64,000 nucleotides of DNA. It comes from JAZKFT01 sp040386335. Its GTDB lineage: Bacteria > Bacteroidota > Bacteroidia > Chitinophagales > Chitinophagaceae. Below, piece after piece: positions 16,526-26,254 of this stretch (positions are counted from its first letter, which is position 1; each line of letters begins with the position of its first letter). A program made the position numbers and the translations under genes. Under the pieces are notes generated by a model that did not search any database, was not told the origin of the DNA, and saw nothing but the letters and a program-made list of their open reading frames with translations. The DNA is taken from positions 172,131 through 236,130 of the forward strand of contig JAZKFT010000045.1 in assembly GCA_040386335.1 (NCBI GenBank). Reading direction: 5' to 3'.

Positions 16526-18256
16526 CTATAATGTAATAAATTCAATTTCATACTGTGATAACCATGTAGATCCTTCCAATCCCCAGGATGCTGCTGGTGT
16601 GATTTTCAACCAGTAAAACATGGTGGCCGCCACGTCCACCGATTTCAGCAACTGGCTCACCTTTGTCGTACTGGTGTTAGGTATGGTAGTACAAGGCACT
16701 TCGGTTTGCCCGTCCCAGGTGAAACCACCTCTCAGAACGAAATCTTTACCCGCACCTGCCGGAGCCTGGTTTTTCAGACGACCGCCATAGCCATCGTTGG
16801 CCGGCCAGTAACCGATCAGGTTGGCATATTTAGGGTGCGTGGTGAGGTTGGTATTGCACTTATTGCCTGCAATTTCTGCATCGGTGAGCGCTGTATTAAA
16901 TATTGATATGTCAGCAGTGTAGATGGTCGAGAAGCCCTGCCCAGGGTCAGCTCCATGGCCAATTAATAGTTGCGAAGTATTTGTAAATGTGCCGCTGTTG
17001 TTGTATTGTGTGGTGATTTCGGTCTGATCTGTCCTTACACCATCAGTATACCTTCTGAGCCATTTTTTAGAAGCGCTATCAGCAAACACCACGGTAATTG
17101 TATGCCATTTGTTATCAAATACATTTGGAGTTGTCCCTTGTATACGTGATTCGCCACCTGTAGTGGAGCGAACAGAAATCGCCCAGGTTTGACCGCTTGT
17201 AAACATCGACCAGCCAGGAGTGCTTGGCCATACAGCCATTTTACTAAAAAAATGTGGGTACGCACCAGATGTGCCTTTGACACTCAACTGAATCGTTTGT
17301 TGCCCGGTTCCCGGATTATATAAACCGCCGTCATCAGCGATCTGTGCTTTGATGGCAGCTGCGTCACGATTTTTTACCTGAATGCCACTGAATGCACCAC
17401 CACGAATGAGTTCCTTCTGTTTCATGCGCTCATTATAATAGAATGAGATAACGTTGGTCTCTTTGTCAGAAGGTCCGCCGTATGTGTTGCCCGTTCCACC
17501 ATGCGTGCCGTTTACAATTACCAGCCACTCTTCCTGCTTATTATAATCGGGGCGTGCTTTTAAAGCGGTCATCAGTTCGCCGATATAGCCATCCACTTTC
17601 AGCACCGCATCTTTATAAGCGGCAGCACTGGCAGAAAAGCTGCTGGCACGGCCGGCAATAGCCGCACCATTAAAATGAACGATTACCAGGTCCGATTTCG
17701 GATTTTTTAACCGTACGATGGCCGAGTCTTTTACTGCTGCATCGTTGGCAGCCAACACTTTGTCTTCCACCTCCGGAACAAGGCGATTATTTAGTGTAGA
17801 CCAGCTTGATATTAAAGAAGTACGGGTATCAGATTTTGAAGAACTGAGGAGGTAGGTAAAGATCGATGGGTAAATAGCAGGAGCGTCGTGCGGAGCACTT
17901 CCCAGTGGCTGCGTGTAAATGAATGAACTGTCCTGGATCTTATGCCGTGAGAAAGATATCCCCGACACCAGGGACTTCCAGGAAGCCGCATCCGACGTGC
18001 CTTCGTCTGAAACTGCTTCATAGCTGAATTTACTATGCGTTTGCATGCCCACCAACACCGGCGGCTGAATCGTTTTGTATTCTGCGCCTACGGCTCCATC
18101 AATGCCAATGATCAGCACTTTGCGGGACGTCTTTTTCAGGGTATCCGTATTGTTTTCAAAATACGGTGGAATATCCTTGTATTTTTTACAGGCCGGCAGC
18201 ATCAACAGCAATGCCGGTACGGCGGCCAGTAAACCTGTTTTTATCCACTTGTTCAT
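16526..18256 (-). CDS. lipoprotein with degenerate alkaline-phosphatase-like fold and LamG-type insert (DUF4983 type)
   Basis: 576 residues. Lipobox LMLPAC (Cys23). The N-terminal part shows the AlkP/phosphodiesterase superfamily start KVLIIGIDGAVG (Asp53), SWKSLVSGISFSRHKI, and VNGTHGG (residues 249-254) where the metal-binding Asp-His-Gly of active members has become Thr-His-Gly. A concanavalin-like (LamG) domain follows (FDNKWHTITVVFAD, LIGHGADPGQGFSTIYTADISIFNTALTDAEI). The C-terminus (LLKSVDVAATMFYWLKITPAASWGLEGSTWL) is again AlkP-like, so LamG is inserted into the fold. It is the last gene of the long Sus operon and a paralogue of the product of 20372-22141. I infer a surface glycan- or protein-binding role rather than catalysis. 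Confidence 0.72.
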   Translation of the reverse strand: MNKWIKTGLLAAVPALLLMLPACKKYKDIPPYFENNTDTLKKTSRKVLIIGIDGAVGAEYKTIQPPVLVGMQTHSKFSYEAVSDEGTSDAASWKSLVSGISFSRHKIQDSSFIYTQPLGSAPHDAPAIYPSIFTYLLSSSKSDTRTSLISSWSTLNNRLVPEVEDKVLAANDAAVKDSAIVRLKNPKSDLVIVHFNGAAIAGRASSFSASAAAYKDAVLKVDGYIGELMTALKARPDYNKQEEWLVIVNGTHGGTGNTYGGPSDKETNVISFYYNERMKQKELIRGGAFSGIQVKNRDAAAIKAQIADDGGLYNPGTGQQTIQLSVKGTSGAYPHFFSKMAVWPSTPGWSMFTSGQTWAISVRSTTGGESRIQGTTPNVFDNKWHTITVVFADSASKKWLRRYTDGVRTDQTEITTQYNNSGTFTNTSQLLIGHGADPGQGFSTIYTADISIFNTALTDAEIAGNKCNTNLTTHPKYANLIGYWPANDGYGGRLKNQAPAGAGKDFVLRGGFTWDGQTEVPCTTIPNTSTTKVSQLLKSVDVAATMFYWLKITPAASWGLEGSTWLSQYEIEFITL

Positions 18257-18298
18257 ATAATATAATTAAAGTGTATGAATGAATGATTAAGCAACTCT

Positions 18299-20293
18299 TT
18301 ATGGTTTGATCACGTTGATCTCAGCCAGGGCTGTGTTGTTGATATCGGGTGCTGTTCCGGTGTTATAAGTATCAGCAGCTGTGAGCACCGATACCCGGAA
18401 CCATTTGGTTACGATATTGGCAGGCAGTAAAAAGTTTTGGGCGGCATCAATTCTCTGGAGCAGGAAAGGACTGCCACTCACCGGTGTCCAGGTAGTGCCG
18501 TCGTTGCTTATTTCCACTACCAGGTTTTTAATATTGCGGCCTCCGCCCTGGCGTTGTGTAAAAGTAAAACCTTTAATAGGAAGGTTCGCATTATTGTTCA
18601 TGTTCACCGTAATGCGGTGAGCAGGTGCCTGGTTGTACACGGTATGCCAGTAGGTGGTGGGATTGCCATCGGTTAAACCGGCCAGGCTGCCTTCCTGTGT
18701 AGCCGTGCTGGTAGCAGTAACCGTCCATAAGGTTCGGCTGTACGGATCAAAGGTGGTGGTACCACCGGTACGGTTAAGCGGGTTGTATTTCCATATTTCC
18801 TGTAACATCAGCGGGTATTTGGCACTCATTTTCGCAACGGAAACATTGCTGATCAAAATACCCCATTTCTGGAAAAATATCTGCCAGTCCTGGCGGGTGA
18901 AATCGCAGATGGCTTCATATACAAAATCATGTTTATCAATATCCGACAGGGAGATACGGGTTGCCCTTCTTGCTTTTTTGTACAGTTCACCCATAAAGGT
19001 CCAGCCATCAGGCTGTCCGGGGTAACCCCAGTTTGCAGGTATCTTGTCAAACATCTGAAGGAAAGGTGTCAGGCGGCTGAATGGATCGTCAATACGTGCA
19101 TCGGTACCGTCAAAAGTTTTGGTAGCACTTACATCCAGCGCAAAAGCCAGGGCACTGGGTATGCGGGTACCTAATGCAGGGTGTTTAGCTGGCCATGCGG
19201 CCGGATAAATAGCTTCCTGGCGGTGAGCAGCTTTAAATACAAACAGGTTATTGCTGGTTTCTCCTAATGTTGACCAGCTCCAGTAACGGCCCTGCTGGTT
19301 GTTGTGACCTATCTCGTGGAAAGTACCCCAGCAGCCACCGCCGCGCACTTGCGAAATATCTGTAAACTCGTCAAACCAACCAAGATCATTAAATGTAACT
19401 ACGGGGAAACCGCTGTGACCATAGCCAACGGAAGGTTTGATATCCTGTACCACGCGCCAGGGCAGGAGGGGCGCCTTATCTACCGGATCAGCCGGGTTAC
19501 TGCTCAGACCTTCCCATTGATAGAAGTCGAGGTTTATGGCATCATTCCACTCATTCATCAATGCGGTGGGGGTTATGTTAGACCTGGTAATGCAATAGTC
19601 GCGGGGAACAGTAAAGATCAGGTTCTCACTACGTAGTTCCAGCCATGGAACACAACTGTTCTGGATAAGTGTTTTCCATTCTGCATCCGTGGTTTTACCC
19701 AAAATAAAATCCGGTGATTTGCACACATTGCTAAACACCAGGTTCACAGGCGTGGCAATGGGTGTACCAGAATAAATGTAGATGTGACCGCCATAAAGGT
19801 TGCGTATATAATTGCGGCCTGCAGCCAGCTGCGTTCTTGAATAAATGACTGCATCCCGTGGCGCATTTTGTATAGAGGACAGGTTGTCGGTCCAGGCGCC
19901 TACCTGTGCCGAAATGGAATAATTGCCAGTTGGTACATCAATGATCACCAGTTCGCCTGGAGCCGCATACAAACCCGTACTGAACTGTGCTTCCGGTGGC
20001 ACGCTGATACGCAGCTCTTCTTTCACCAGGTTGTAATTCAGGTTCATGGCGAGCGTAAGGTTATTGAGCCTTGGCTCCGAGCTGCACACCAGTCCGGGAA
20101 AAGTACGAGCCTGTGCATACTTGCTGGCGTCGATATTTTTCACGTTGGTATCCACCGTAATATTCGGCACCGGCTCACCATCACCCGGAAAACCATCCTG
20201 GTAGTTGTACGCATATTTTTTGCGGCATGCAAACAGCGAACATAGCAGTAATAAGCAGATCCCTGTCTTTTTAATATCGAAACGAAAGTTCAT
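18299..20293 (-). CDS. M60 family (enhancin-like) metallopeptidase lipoprotein
   Basis: 664 residues from ATG at 20293, which gives a lipoprotein signal (FRFDIKKTGICLLLLCSLFAC). The zinc site is HEIGHNN at residues 326-330 with a downstream Glu in WSTLGETSNN, the gluzincin form HExGH of the M60/enhancin family, members of which cut mucin-type glycoproteins. Upstream is the typical beta-rich M60 N-terminal region (TGLYAAPGELVIIDVPTGNY). The last 140 residues (TSTATQEGSLAGLTDGNPTTYWHTVY, IKGFTFTQRQGGGRNIKNLVVEISNDG) form an F5/8 type C carbohydrate-binding domain. It probably acts at the cell surface, feeding peptides or glycans to the SusCD pairs of the same operon. Confidence 0.9.
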   Translation of the reverse strand: MNFRFDIKKTGICLLLLCSLFACRKKYAYNYQDGFPGDGEPVPNITVDTNVKNIDASKYAQARTFPGLVCSSEPRLNNLTLAMNLNYNLVKEELRISVPPEAQFSTGLYAAPGELVIIDVPTGNYSISAQVGAWTDNLSSIQNAPRDAVIYSRTQLAAGRNYIRNLYGGHIYIYSGTPIATPVNLVFSNVCKSPDFILGKTTDAEWKTLIQNSCVPWLELRSENLIFTVPRDYCITRSNITPTALMNEWNDAINLDFYQWEGLSSNPADPVDKAPLLPWRVVQDIKPSVGYGHSGFPVVTFNDLGWFDEFTDISQVRGGGCWGTFHEIGHNNQQGRYWSWSTLGETSNNLFVFKAAHRQEAIYPAAWPAKHPALGTRIPSALAFALDVSATKTFDGTDARIDDPFSRLTPFLQMFDKIPANWGYPGQPDGWTFMGELYKKARRATRISLSDIDKHDFVYEAICDFTRQDWQIFFQKWGILISNVSVAKMSAKYPLMLQEIWKYNPLNRTGGTTTFDPYSRTLWTVTATSTATQEGSLAGLTDGNPTTYWHTVYNQAPAHRITVNMNNNANLPIKGFTFTQRQGGGRNIKNLVVEISNDGTTWTPVSGSPFLLQRIDAAQNFLLPANIVTKWFRVSVLTAADTYNTGTAPDINNTALAEINVIKP

Positions 20294-20371
20294 GTGTAGT
20301 TCTTTATGTTTGATTTTGCTTGTGTTTATTCTAAAGCGAAATGACCGGGTTATAGGCCACAGGCTCAAATG

Positions 20372-22141
20372 TTATCCCCCCAGGTCGCTGAAACCCGGTA
20401 TCCAGTTCTTACCATCCAGGTTCCAGGATGGCGGAGGTGTGATGCCCAGCCATTGGTATATCTGAACCGCGAGGTCAACGCCATTTGGTACGGTTTTGTA
20501 CACAGCCTCACTGATTAGCGGGCACACGCTGCCAGTTAATTCATTGAAACTGCCGGCAGTATAGCTTTCAATTTCCAGGGGCCGGTTGTTCGGGCTCTTA
20601 TCTAACATTTTCTTATCCGCTGTAACCTCGGTGCAGGGCCAGAAGCCAAGCATCTGACCTAGGTACGGGTCGCCGGCTTCTATTTCGGTTTTGCAGAAAT
20701 TGCTACCGATATATGTTCCGGTGAGGTCGGTGTTGTAGATGCGCACATCTGTTACATAATAGTTTTGAAGACCGGTAACATTATCCGGAGGCAGGTTACC
20801 CACGGTAAGTGGTTGCGGGCTGTTCAGGTTGCCATAGCTGGTGATATTACGGTTGGCGTCTGTAATGCCAGTGGTGTATAAAACGCCATCAGTATAGGTG
20901 TACACGTTACGAAGAGCGCCTTCCTGTTTGATAACCACGGTAAGTGTATGCCATTGCCCGTCTGAAATTACATGACCGCGTATCTGGCGGTTGCCCAACG
21001 CTACCTGGCCAATATTTATTTGCCAGTAGTTGCCTTCCATAAACAATACCCAGCCCGGTATACCGCCGGTGAAACTTGCACGTTTAGACAGGAAAGCGGG
21101 ATAGTTGTAAGAGCCCGTAGGTACTTTTACTTTGCACTGAATGGTAAAACTTCCGGTAGCGCCCATATCATACAAATTGCCACCGGTATTTACTTTGGAG
21201 CGACGGTTATTAGCCATTGTACCGCTGTAGAGAGGCGATGTACCGATATAAGGTATCTGGCTGCCTGGTCTGGTAGGATTGCTGGTTTTAAAACGGGGAT
21301 TGTAACAGAAGAAAATGGTATTGTGGCGGGTATCATCAAAAGCAGTCCAGGGCGTGCCAACAGGGGTGTACACGGTATTGCTGCCTTTGTTGCTGGTGAT
21401 AATCACCATCCAGTTTTCATCTTTGAAACTGGTGCGTGCACGCATTGCGGCCAGTACCTCACCGATATAAGTGTCTACCTGTACGATTGCATTTTTGTAA
21501 GCGGCGTTGGTGGCACTGTAAGCATTGGCTGCGCCTGCCTTATCCACACTGCTGAATTGTGCCAGCACCAATGATGGGTTTTGTCCCGCGAGTTCGGCCT
21601 TTGCTGCGTCTTTTACTGCCGCGTCATTGTCGGCAAAGCTTTGTTTTTGCGTAGCGTCAATAGCCAGGGTATCGGCTAACGCAGGTGTGGAGAAGAAAGC
21701 TGCGGACCGCAGACCTGGTTTTTCCTGCTTTATGCGGGTGAAAAGGGAAGGATAGTTCGCAAAATTGTTACCGGTAAAGTTGGCTCCGTTTACATTGTGC
21801 TTGGGGGCATTTACACCAGTTAACAAGGTGGCCCATCCAAGTTGGTTGGAGATGGCCGTGTTAGTGTAATTGTTCAGACCATCCCAGCTGAAAATTGAAT
21901 TGTCTGTCAAACCATAGAGGGTAGAGTTCGAAGCCAGGGCGTTCTTTACTTCAGTGCCAACGGCACCGTCAATAACGATGACCAGCATCTTACGTGTTAA
22001 TGCAACTGGCGGTGTTTCTGTACCAGAACCTGGCAGGGTATTGTCGAATTTTTTGTTGCAGCCAACCAGCATTGCAACAAGGCCCGCAACCAGTACCAAA
22101 TTCCTGGCTGTTATTTTACTGATGAATGATACATTTTTCAT
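20372..22141 (-). CDS. lipoprotein with degenerate alkaline-phosphatase-like fold and LamG-type insert (DUF4983 type), paralogue
   Basis: 589 residues, lipobox VAMLVGC (Cys28). Same architecture as the product of 16526-18256: KMLVIVIDGAVGTEV (Asp58), LGWATLLTGVNAPKHNV, then MVIITSNKGS where active AlkP proteins have a Ser-Asp-His-Gly metal site (Asp and His replaced by Asn251 and Lys252). The LamG-like insert (SDGQWHTLTVVIKQEGALRNVYTYTDG, YYVTDVRIYNTDLTGTYIG) is followed by the AlkP-type end VQIYQWLGITPPPSWNLDG. The two lipoproteins flank the M60 peptidase. Loss of metal ligands suggests a non-catalytic binding protein. Confidence 0.72.
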   Translation of the reverse strand: MKNVSFISKITARNLVLVAGLVAMLVGCNKKFDNTLPGSGTETPPVALTRKMLVIVIDGAVGTEVKNALASNSTLYGLTDNSIFSWDGLNNYTNTAISNQLGWATLLTGVNAPKHNVNGANFTGNNFANYPSLFTRIKQEKPGLRSAAFFSTPALADTLAIDATQKQSFADNDAAVKDAAKAELAGQNPSLVLAQFSSVDKAGAANAYSATNAAYKNAIVQVDTYIGEVLAAMRARTSFKDENWMVIITSNKGSNTVYTPVGTPWTAFDDTRHNTIFFCYNPRFKTSNPTRPGSQIPYIGTSPLYSGTMANNRRSKVNTGGNLYDMGATGSFTIQCKVKVPTGSYNYPAFLSKRASFTGGIPGWVLFMEGNYWQINIGQVALGNRQIRGHVISDGQWHTLTVVIKQEGALRNVYTYTDGVLYTTGITDANRNITSYGNLNSPQPLTVGNLPPDNVTGLQNYYVTDVRIYNTDLTGTYIGSNFCKTEIEAGDPYLGQMLGFWPCTEVTADKKMLDKSPNNRPLEIESYTAGSFNELTGSVCPLISEAVYKTVPNGVDLAVQIYQWLGITPPPSWNLDGKNWIPGFSDLGG

Positions 22142-22164
22142 ACTATCTGGGTTACAGGGTTAAA

Positions 22165-23808
22165 TTAGTTTTCGATGCGGAATTTTACAATGTTGGCCAC
22201 TTCCTTTCCATCAAAACGATCGAAAGAACCAACGATGATAATGGCCGGCATTCCATTGGAACTGGTGAGTTCCACAAAGCTGCTGATGGTACCACGGAAC
22301 AAGCCAATATTGTTATAGCCGGCAGCCAGCGTACCGTCAGCATTCAGCACAAGTAAACCGGGACGTACCACACCGGCGTATTTATTAAAACTACCGCTAA
22401 CGAGTATCTTTCCGTTATTGATCTGGCCTGCATAATTTACAACACCACCTTCCAGTAGTTTAAAGTTGAATGAGGCATCTACAGCTCCGTTGGCGCCGAT
22501 CATCACTACACCACCGGCCGCAACACCATTGTAATTTTTGAATCCGCCGCTCAGCAAAATTTTGCCGGTGGTAGCATTGAAAGTGATCTTGTTAATTGAA
22601 CCATCTGCGCCTACATTACCCATATTAAAGGTTTCATCCAGTGTGCCATCGGTGGCGCTGATACGGGCGATATATTTTGCAGGCTTACCGTTGAATGTGG
22701 TGAAATTACCCACAACGATGATTTTGCCATCTGCCTGTTGAATTGCATCATAAATATTGCCATTGGCACCCGCATAACTGGAATTCAATGTACGGTCGAA
22801 ATTAAAGGTGGAATCGAAGGAGCCATTATCATTCATGCGGATGATCTGGCGTGCTTTTGTCTGATCCAGGTAGGGACCGCCCTTGGTAGAACGTTCATAA
22901 AAAGTGCTCACATGATAGCTGAAATTACCGGTGACAGTAGCTTTAGCAGTGGTGGCATTGTAAAACAAATTGCCAATACCTCCGAGCGTACCGCCATTAA
23001 ATCCAGGTACAACGTCCTTATCGTTATTCGGGAAGTTGATAGGATCCGGGTTTACTACGTCTACTACCATGGTCTCCAGCGTACCATCAGCATTCAGGCG
23101 TGCCATATTGTTTACATTGCTCATTGTATCATATCTGTTGAAGTAGCCGGCCACCAGGTATTTGCCGCTTGCCAACTGTATAACTTTGCTAACCATTGAG
23201 TTGAAACCTGCTTTACCAACTTTCAACTGGGAGGCGGCCGCAGCATATTCGCCATTTGCGCCCAACACCGCTATACCACTGATGGTAACAGTAGTGCTGG
23301 CCATGTTCTGGTAGTTATTGAAACTGCCGTATACCATGTAGGTGGTGCCGTCTGCGCGCCTGAAGATGCCGTTAATGGGACCGGTTGATCGGTACGAATC
23401 GGCGTTGAACAAAGGGTCAACGGAAATTTTGCCCTTCACTGTAAACGTGGGTCCAAAATAATATTCGCCATTAATGAGTACAGAAGACCCGCCGGTACTG
23501 GCGTTCAATGGCACTTTCACTCGGACTGTATTTTCTTCCACACTCACCACTTCGGCTTCGGTCTGGTTGATGAAGAATTTGAAGGTGCCTTCTTTTCCTT
23601 TCAAGCCATTCAGGTTGAAAGCTACCACAGACCCTTCGATCCCGGTGGCAGGAGTTGGAGCCCCATCTAAAAATTTTACCAGGGGCTTGGGAGCTTCGGG
23701 GTAGGGGTCGATGGGGTCTACCTTGGTTTTATTGCATGCTGTCAGCATACATGCCGCCAGCATGGCTATCAGTGCAGAAAATGGTATTTTATTTAATGTA
23801 TGTTTCAT
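22165..23808 (-). CDS. surface lipoprotein with IPT/TIG-like domain and delta-60 propeller repeats (DUF5008-like)
   Basis: 547 residues, lipobox ACMLTAC. Residues about 40-130 look like an IPT/TIG immunoglobulin-like domain (GIEGSVVAFNLNGLKGKEGTFKFFINQ, VRVKVPLNAS). The rest has repeated segments of the delta-60 type (DSTFNFDRTLN, IYDAIQQADGKIIVVGNFTTFNG, GTLDETFNMG, GKILLSGGFKNYNG), which form a beta-propeller. It stands 45 bp after a fasciclin gene start and 23 bp before an AlkP/LamG gene in the same operon, which suggests a surface glycan-binding protein of the Sus system. The DUF5008 name is from memory of the family. Confidence 0.75.
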   Translation of the reverse strand: MKHTLNKIPFSALIAMLAACMLTACNKTKVDPIDPYPEAPKPLVKFLDGAPTPATGIEGSVVAFNLNGLKGKEGTFKFFINQTEAEVVSVEENTVRVKVPLNASTGGSSVLINGEYYFGPTFTVKGKISVDPLFNADSYRSTGPINGIFRRADGTTYMVYGSFNNYQNMASTTVTISGIAVLGANGEYAAAASQLKVGKAGFNSMVSKVIQLASGKYLVAGYFNRYDTMSNVNNMARLNADGTLETMVVDVVNPDPINFPNNDKDVVPGFNGGTLGGIGNLFYNATTAKATVTGNFSYHVSTFYERSTKGGPYLDQTKARQIIRMNDNGSFDSTFNFDRTLNSSYAGANGNIYDAIQQADGKIIVVGNFTTFNGKPAKYIARISATDGTLDETFNMGNVGADGSINKITFNATTGKILLSGGFKNYNGVAAGGVVMIGANGAVDASFNFKLLEGGVVNYAGQINNGKILVSGSFNKYAGVVRPGLLVLNADGTLAAGYNNIGLFRGTISSFVELTSSNGMPAIIIVGSFDRFDGKEVANIVKFRIEN

Positions 23809-23853
23809 TGGTCGATTTCAGGTGAACTGCAGTTATATAATGGGGTTGCCAGG

Positions 23854-24564
23854 TTAGTCGATGCCCTTGTCGAGTGCATTTTCAAGGAACTGGTTGGGTT
23901 CAAATCCAAAAAAATGGCTGCTGTAACGCAATGCATGCACATAGCCGTTTGTAGGCGCAATGTTTGACGATGCAACAGTGGCAGAATACCAGCTGCGTAC
24001 ATCACGGGGGGCGGAAGCAGATGGGATGAATGATAGCTGCAACTGCCTGTAACCCGCGTACCGAACACCACCGGCATCGTTGTAAATAACGCCTACATTC
24101 ATGAGGGCGCCGTCGTAAGAACCATAGATCTGGCCGGGATAAGCGGATACATTATTGGGATCCAGCTGTGGGAAATCGTTCAACGACTTTTTACCTTTGA
24201 ACAGGTAACGGGAGAGCTGGTTACGCCATACTTCGGGTTTGATCTGTTCCATCCGGAATACCTCTTTGCGGCCCAGTGAACGCAAGCGGTCGTTGATATA
24301 TTTCAACGTGAGGTTCACGCTGGAATCGGCTGGTGCAAAAAAGGTAATGTCTTCCTGCGAAAACACCGACTCCATGCCCGCCAACTTTATGATCTTCGAG
24401 ATCGAATCAAAATATTGCGGTTTTGATTTCAGGTACTGCAGCGCGTTGCCATCATAGTTTGGCGTATGCTTGCCGGTGTCCGTATAATAATCTTTTTTAC
24501 AGGAAGCAGCCAGCAGCACCACTGCTGAAAGCATTATTCCGAAAAAACGCGTGTTGAGAATCAT
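23854..24564 (-). CDS. fasciclin-domain lipoprotein
   Basis: 236 residues, lipobox AVVLLAASC. A single FAS1 domain fills the mature part: LKSKPQYFDSISKIIKLAG, the conserved FFAPADSSVNLTLKYIN, and the later RNQLSRYLFKGK. FAS1 domains in other systems mediate adhesion or glycan contact. It lies directly after a susD gene; the other SusCD pair in this operon is also followed by a FAS1 lipoprotein. The end (NQFLENALDKGID) lacks the usual full H2 region, so it is at the edge of the family. Confidence 0.82.
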   Translation of the reverse strand: MILNTRFFGIMLSAVVLLAASCKKDYYTDTGKHTPNYDGNALQYLKSKPQYFDSISKIIKLAGMESVFSQEDITFFAPADSSVNLTLKYINDRLRSLGRKEVFRMEQIKPEVWRNQLSRYLFKGKKSLNDFPQLDPNNVSAYPGQIYGSYDGALMNVGVIYNDAGGVRYAGYRQLQLSFIPSASAPRDVRSWYSATVASSNIAPTNGYVHALRYSSHFFGFEPNQFLENALDKGID

Positions 24565-24671
24565 ATGAAGTAGTTTACTATTTTTAAAAGGGTAGGAGTG
24601 GGTTCTGCTATTGATATGGTAAGTTACTGATTAAGCTTTACAACCAAAATCCCAAACAACTTACCGGTTTT

Positions 24672-26237
24672 TTACTGCCAGTATGTGTTCAATGTCATCT
24701 GTGGGTTATTAACCAGGGCTGATGCGTTGATCGGCCAGGTCCAGCAGCCACTTTTGTACTGATCAACAGTACAGTGATAACCGTATTTGTATCCCGGATC
24801 GATAATGCGGCGGGTGCGCACTACATCGTACCAATAGTGTCCTTCACCCTGCAATTCGCGGCAGCGTTCGAAAAATATATCATTCCGCAACTCGTCGCCG
24901 TTAGAAGTTATCTGTGGTGCTTCAGCACGGTCGCGAACCTTGTTGAGCATTTGTTTGGCCTTCGTCTCGTTACCAATTTCAGCCAGCGCCTCGGCTTGTA
25001 ACAAGAGGGCATCCGGATATCTGAAGATGATCATGCTGGCATCAAAGCCAAAACCATCCAGCGCAGTCGGATCGGTGTTTACCAAAAATTTGCGCATGCG
25101 GAATGTTTGGGTATTGTTGTTGTAGGTGCGGAAAGTGGTGGGATCAAACCAAATATTCGCACGTTTATCGGGCTGGCCGGCCGGATACAGGAATTGCATG
25201 TAGGTGTAGTCGTAAAACAACTGCGAAACACGGGTACCGGTTCCAGGCAGGTTGTAAGCAACGAGATCATAAAAGGTAGACCAGGCAAATGATTCGCCAT
25301 AGTTGGCATTCTGCGGCACTTCAAACAAACCTTCTTTTGAACGGCCTTTGAAGATCTCACCGGAACGCTCCAGTGGCAACATGGCATAAGCACCGTCATT
25401 TTCATTTTGAATTTCATCGCCTAATGCATCTACTTTTTTATAGTAGTCTGTGTTATTGCCAGCATCAAAAGAAGCAAGCCACATATTCATATGCATTAAT
25501 AGTGCGATAGCTGAACCGCGCATGGCACGAACTGATACGAACACGGGATCCTTATAGGTCCAGGGAAGGTCGGCTTTGACTGCTTCCAGGTCTGCCACAC
25601 AATTTTTCAACACATCTACCATGGGCATGCGTTTCAGCGGGGACGAATTATACGGGTTTGTATAATAAGGCACGTCGCCGAACTGGCGTAACATAAAGAA
25701 ATAGGTCATGCAGCGAATGAAGACGGCCTCACCTTTATAAGCTTTTTTATCCGCTTCTGTCAGCGTTGCATCCGGTACACCGCCGATACGGTCAACAGCA
25801 ATGTTTGCAGCGGCTATTACTTTGTAATACTGCTCCCACTGTGTAAAGCGGATGAAATTAAACAGCCGGTACCAGTTGTTGCCGGTAGGTACTTCTGTTA
25901 AAAAGTGGCGGATATTATTACCTGCCAGGTCAGCGATATAATAACGGTCGAAACCCACTTTATTCTCAAATACCGGGGCACCACGGCACTCGCCGGCAAA
26001 TGGAATAAACGCAAACTCGTTACCGGTAGATCCTGCTGCTATTCTCATATTCAGGCGCGACACCGATTTGCGCATTAACTCGTACATACCGTTGGTGAAA
26101 TTTTCAACGTCGGCCTTTGTCTTCCAGAAATTGTTACCCGACAGATCGCTAGGCGGATCGAGGTTCAGGAATTTTTTGCAACCAAGGGAACCGCTCAGTA
26201 CAACTGCCAGCAGGGTTATTTGAATGATACGTTTCAT
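24672..26237 (-). CDS. RagB/SusD family outer-membrane glycan-binding lipoprotein
   Basis: 521 residues, signal peptide with lipobox (SGSLGCKKFLNLDPPSDLSG). The SusD fold is shown by the N-terminal LDPPSDLSGNNFWKTKADVENFTNGMYELMR, the TPR-like KKAYKGEAVFIRCMTYFFMLRQFGDVPYYT and the C-terminal DIFFERCRELQGEGHYWYDVVRTRR. These proteins form the lid on a SusC channel and bind the substrate. The gene stands 17 bp after the second susC of the operon and is its partner. Confidence 0.93.
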   Translation of the reverse strand: MKRIIQITLLAVVLSGSLGCKKFLNLDPPSDLSGNNFWKTKADVENFTNGMYELMRKSVSRLNMRIAAGSTGNEFAFIPFAGECRGAPVFENKVGFDRYYIADLAGNNIRHFLTEVPTGNNWYRLFNFIRFTQWEQYYKVIAAANIAVDRIGGVPDATLTEADKKAYKGEAVFIRCMTYFFMLRQFGDVPYYTNPYNSSPLKRMPMVDVLKNCVADLEAVKADLPWTYKDPVFVSVRAMRGSAIALLMHMNMWLASFDAGNNTDYYKKVDALGDEIQNENDGAYAMLPLERSGEIFKGRSKEGLFEVPQNANYGESFAWSTFYDLVAYNLPGTGTRVSQLFYDYTYMQFLYPAGQPDKRANIWFDPTTFRTYNNNTQTFRMRKFLVNTDPTALDGFGFDASMIIFRYPDALLLQAEALAEIGNETKAKQMLNKVRDRAEAPQITSNGDELRNDIFFERCRELQGEGHYWYDVVRTRRIIDPGYKYGYHCTVDQYKSGCWTWPINASALVNNPQMTLNTYWQ

Positions 26238-26254
26238 AACTATTTATAAAAAAA

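Noticed and set aside
20972..21574. 200-codon open frame on the plus strand
   Set aside because: It is antisense to the AlkP/LamG lipoprotein gene at 20372-22141, and its product has no recognisable feature.
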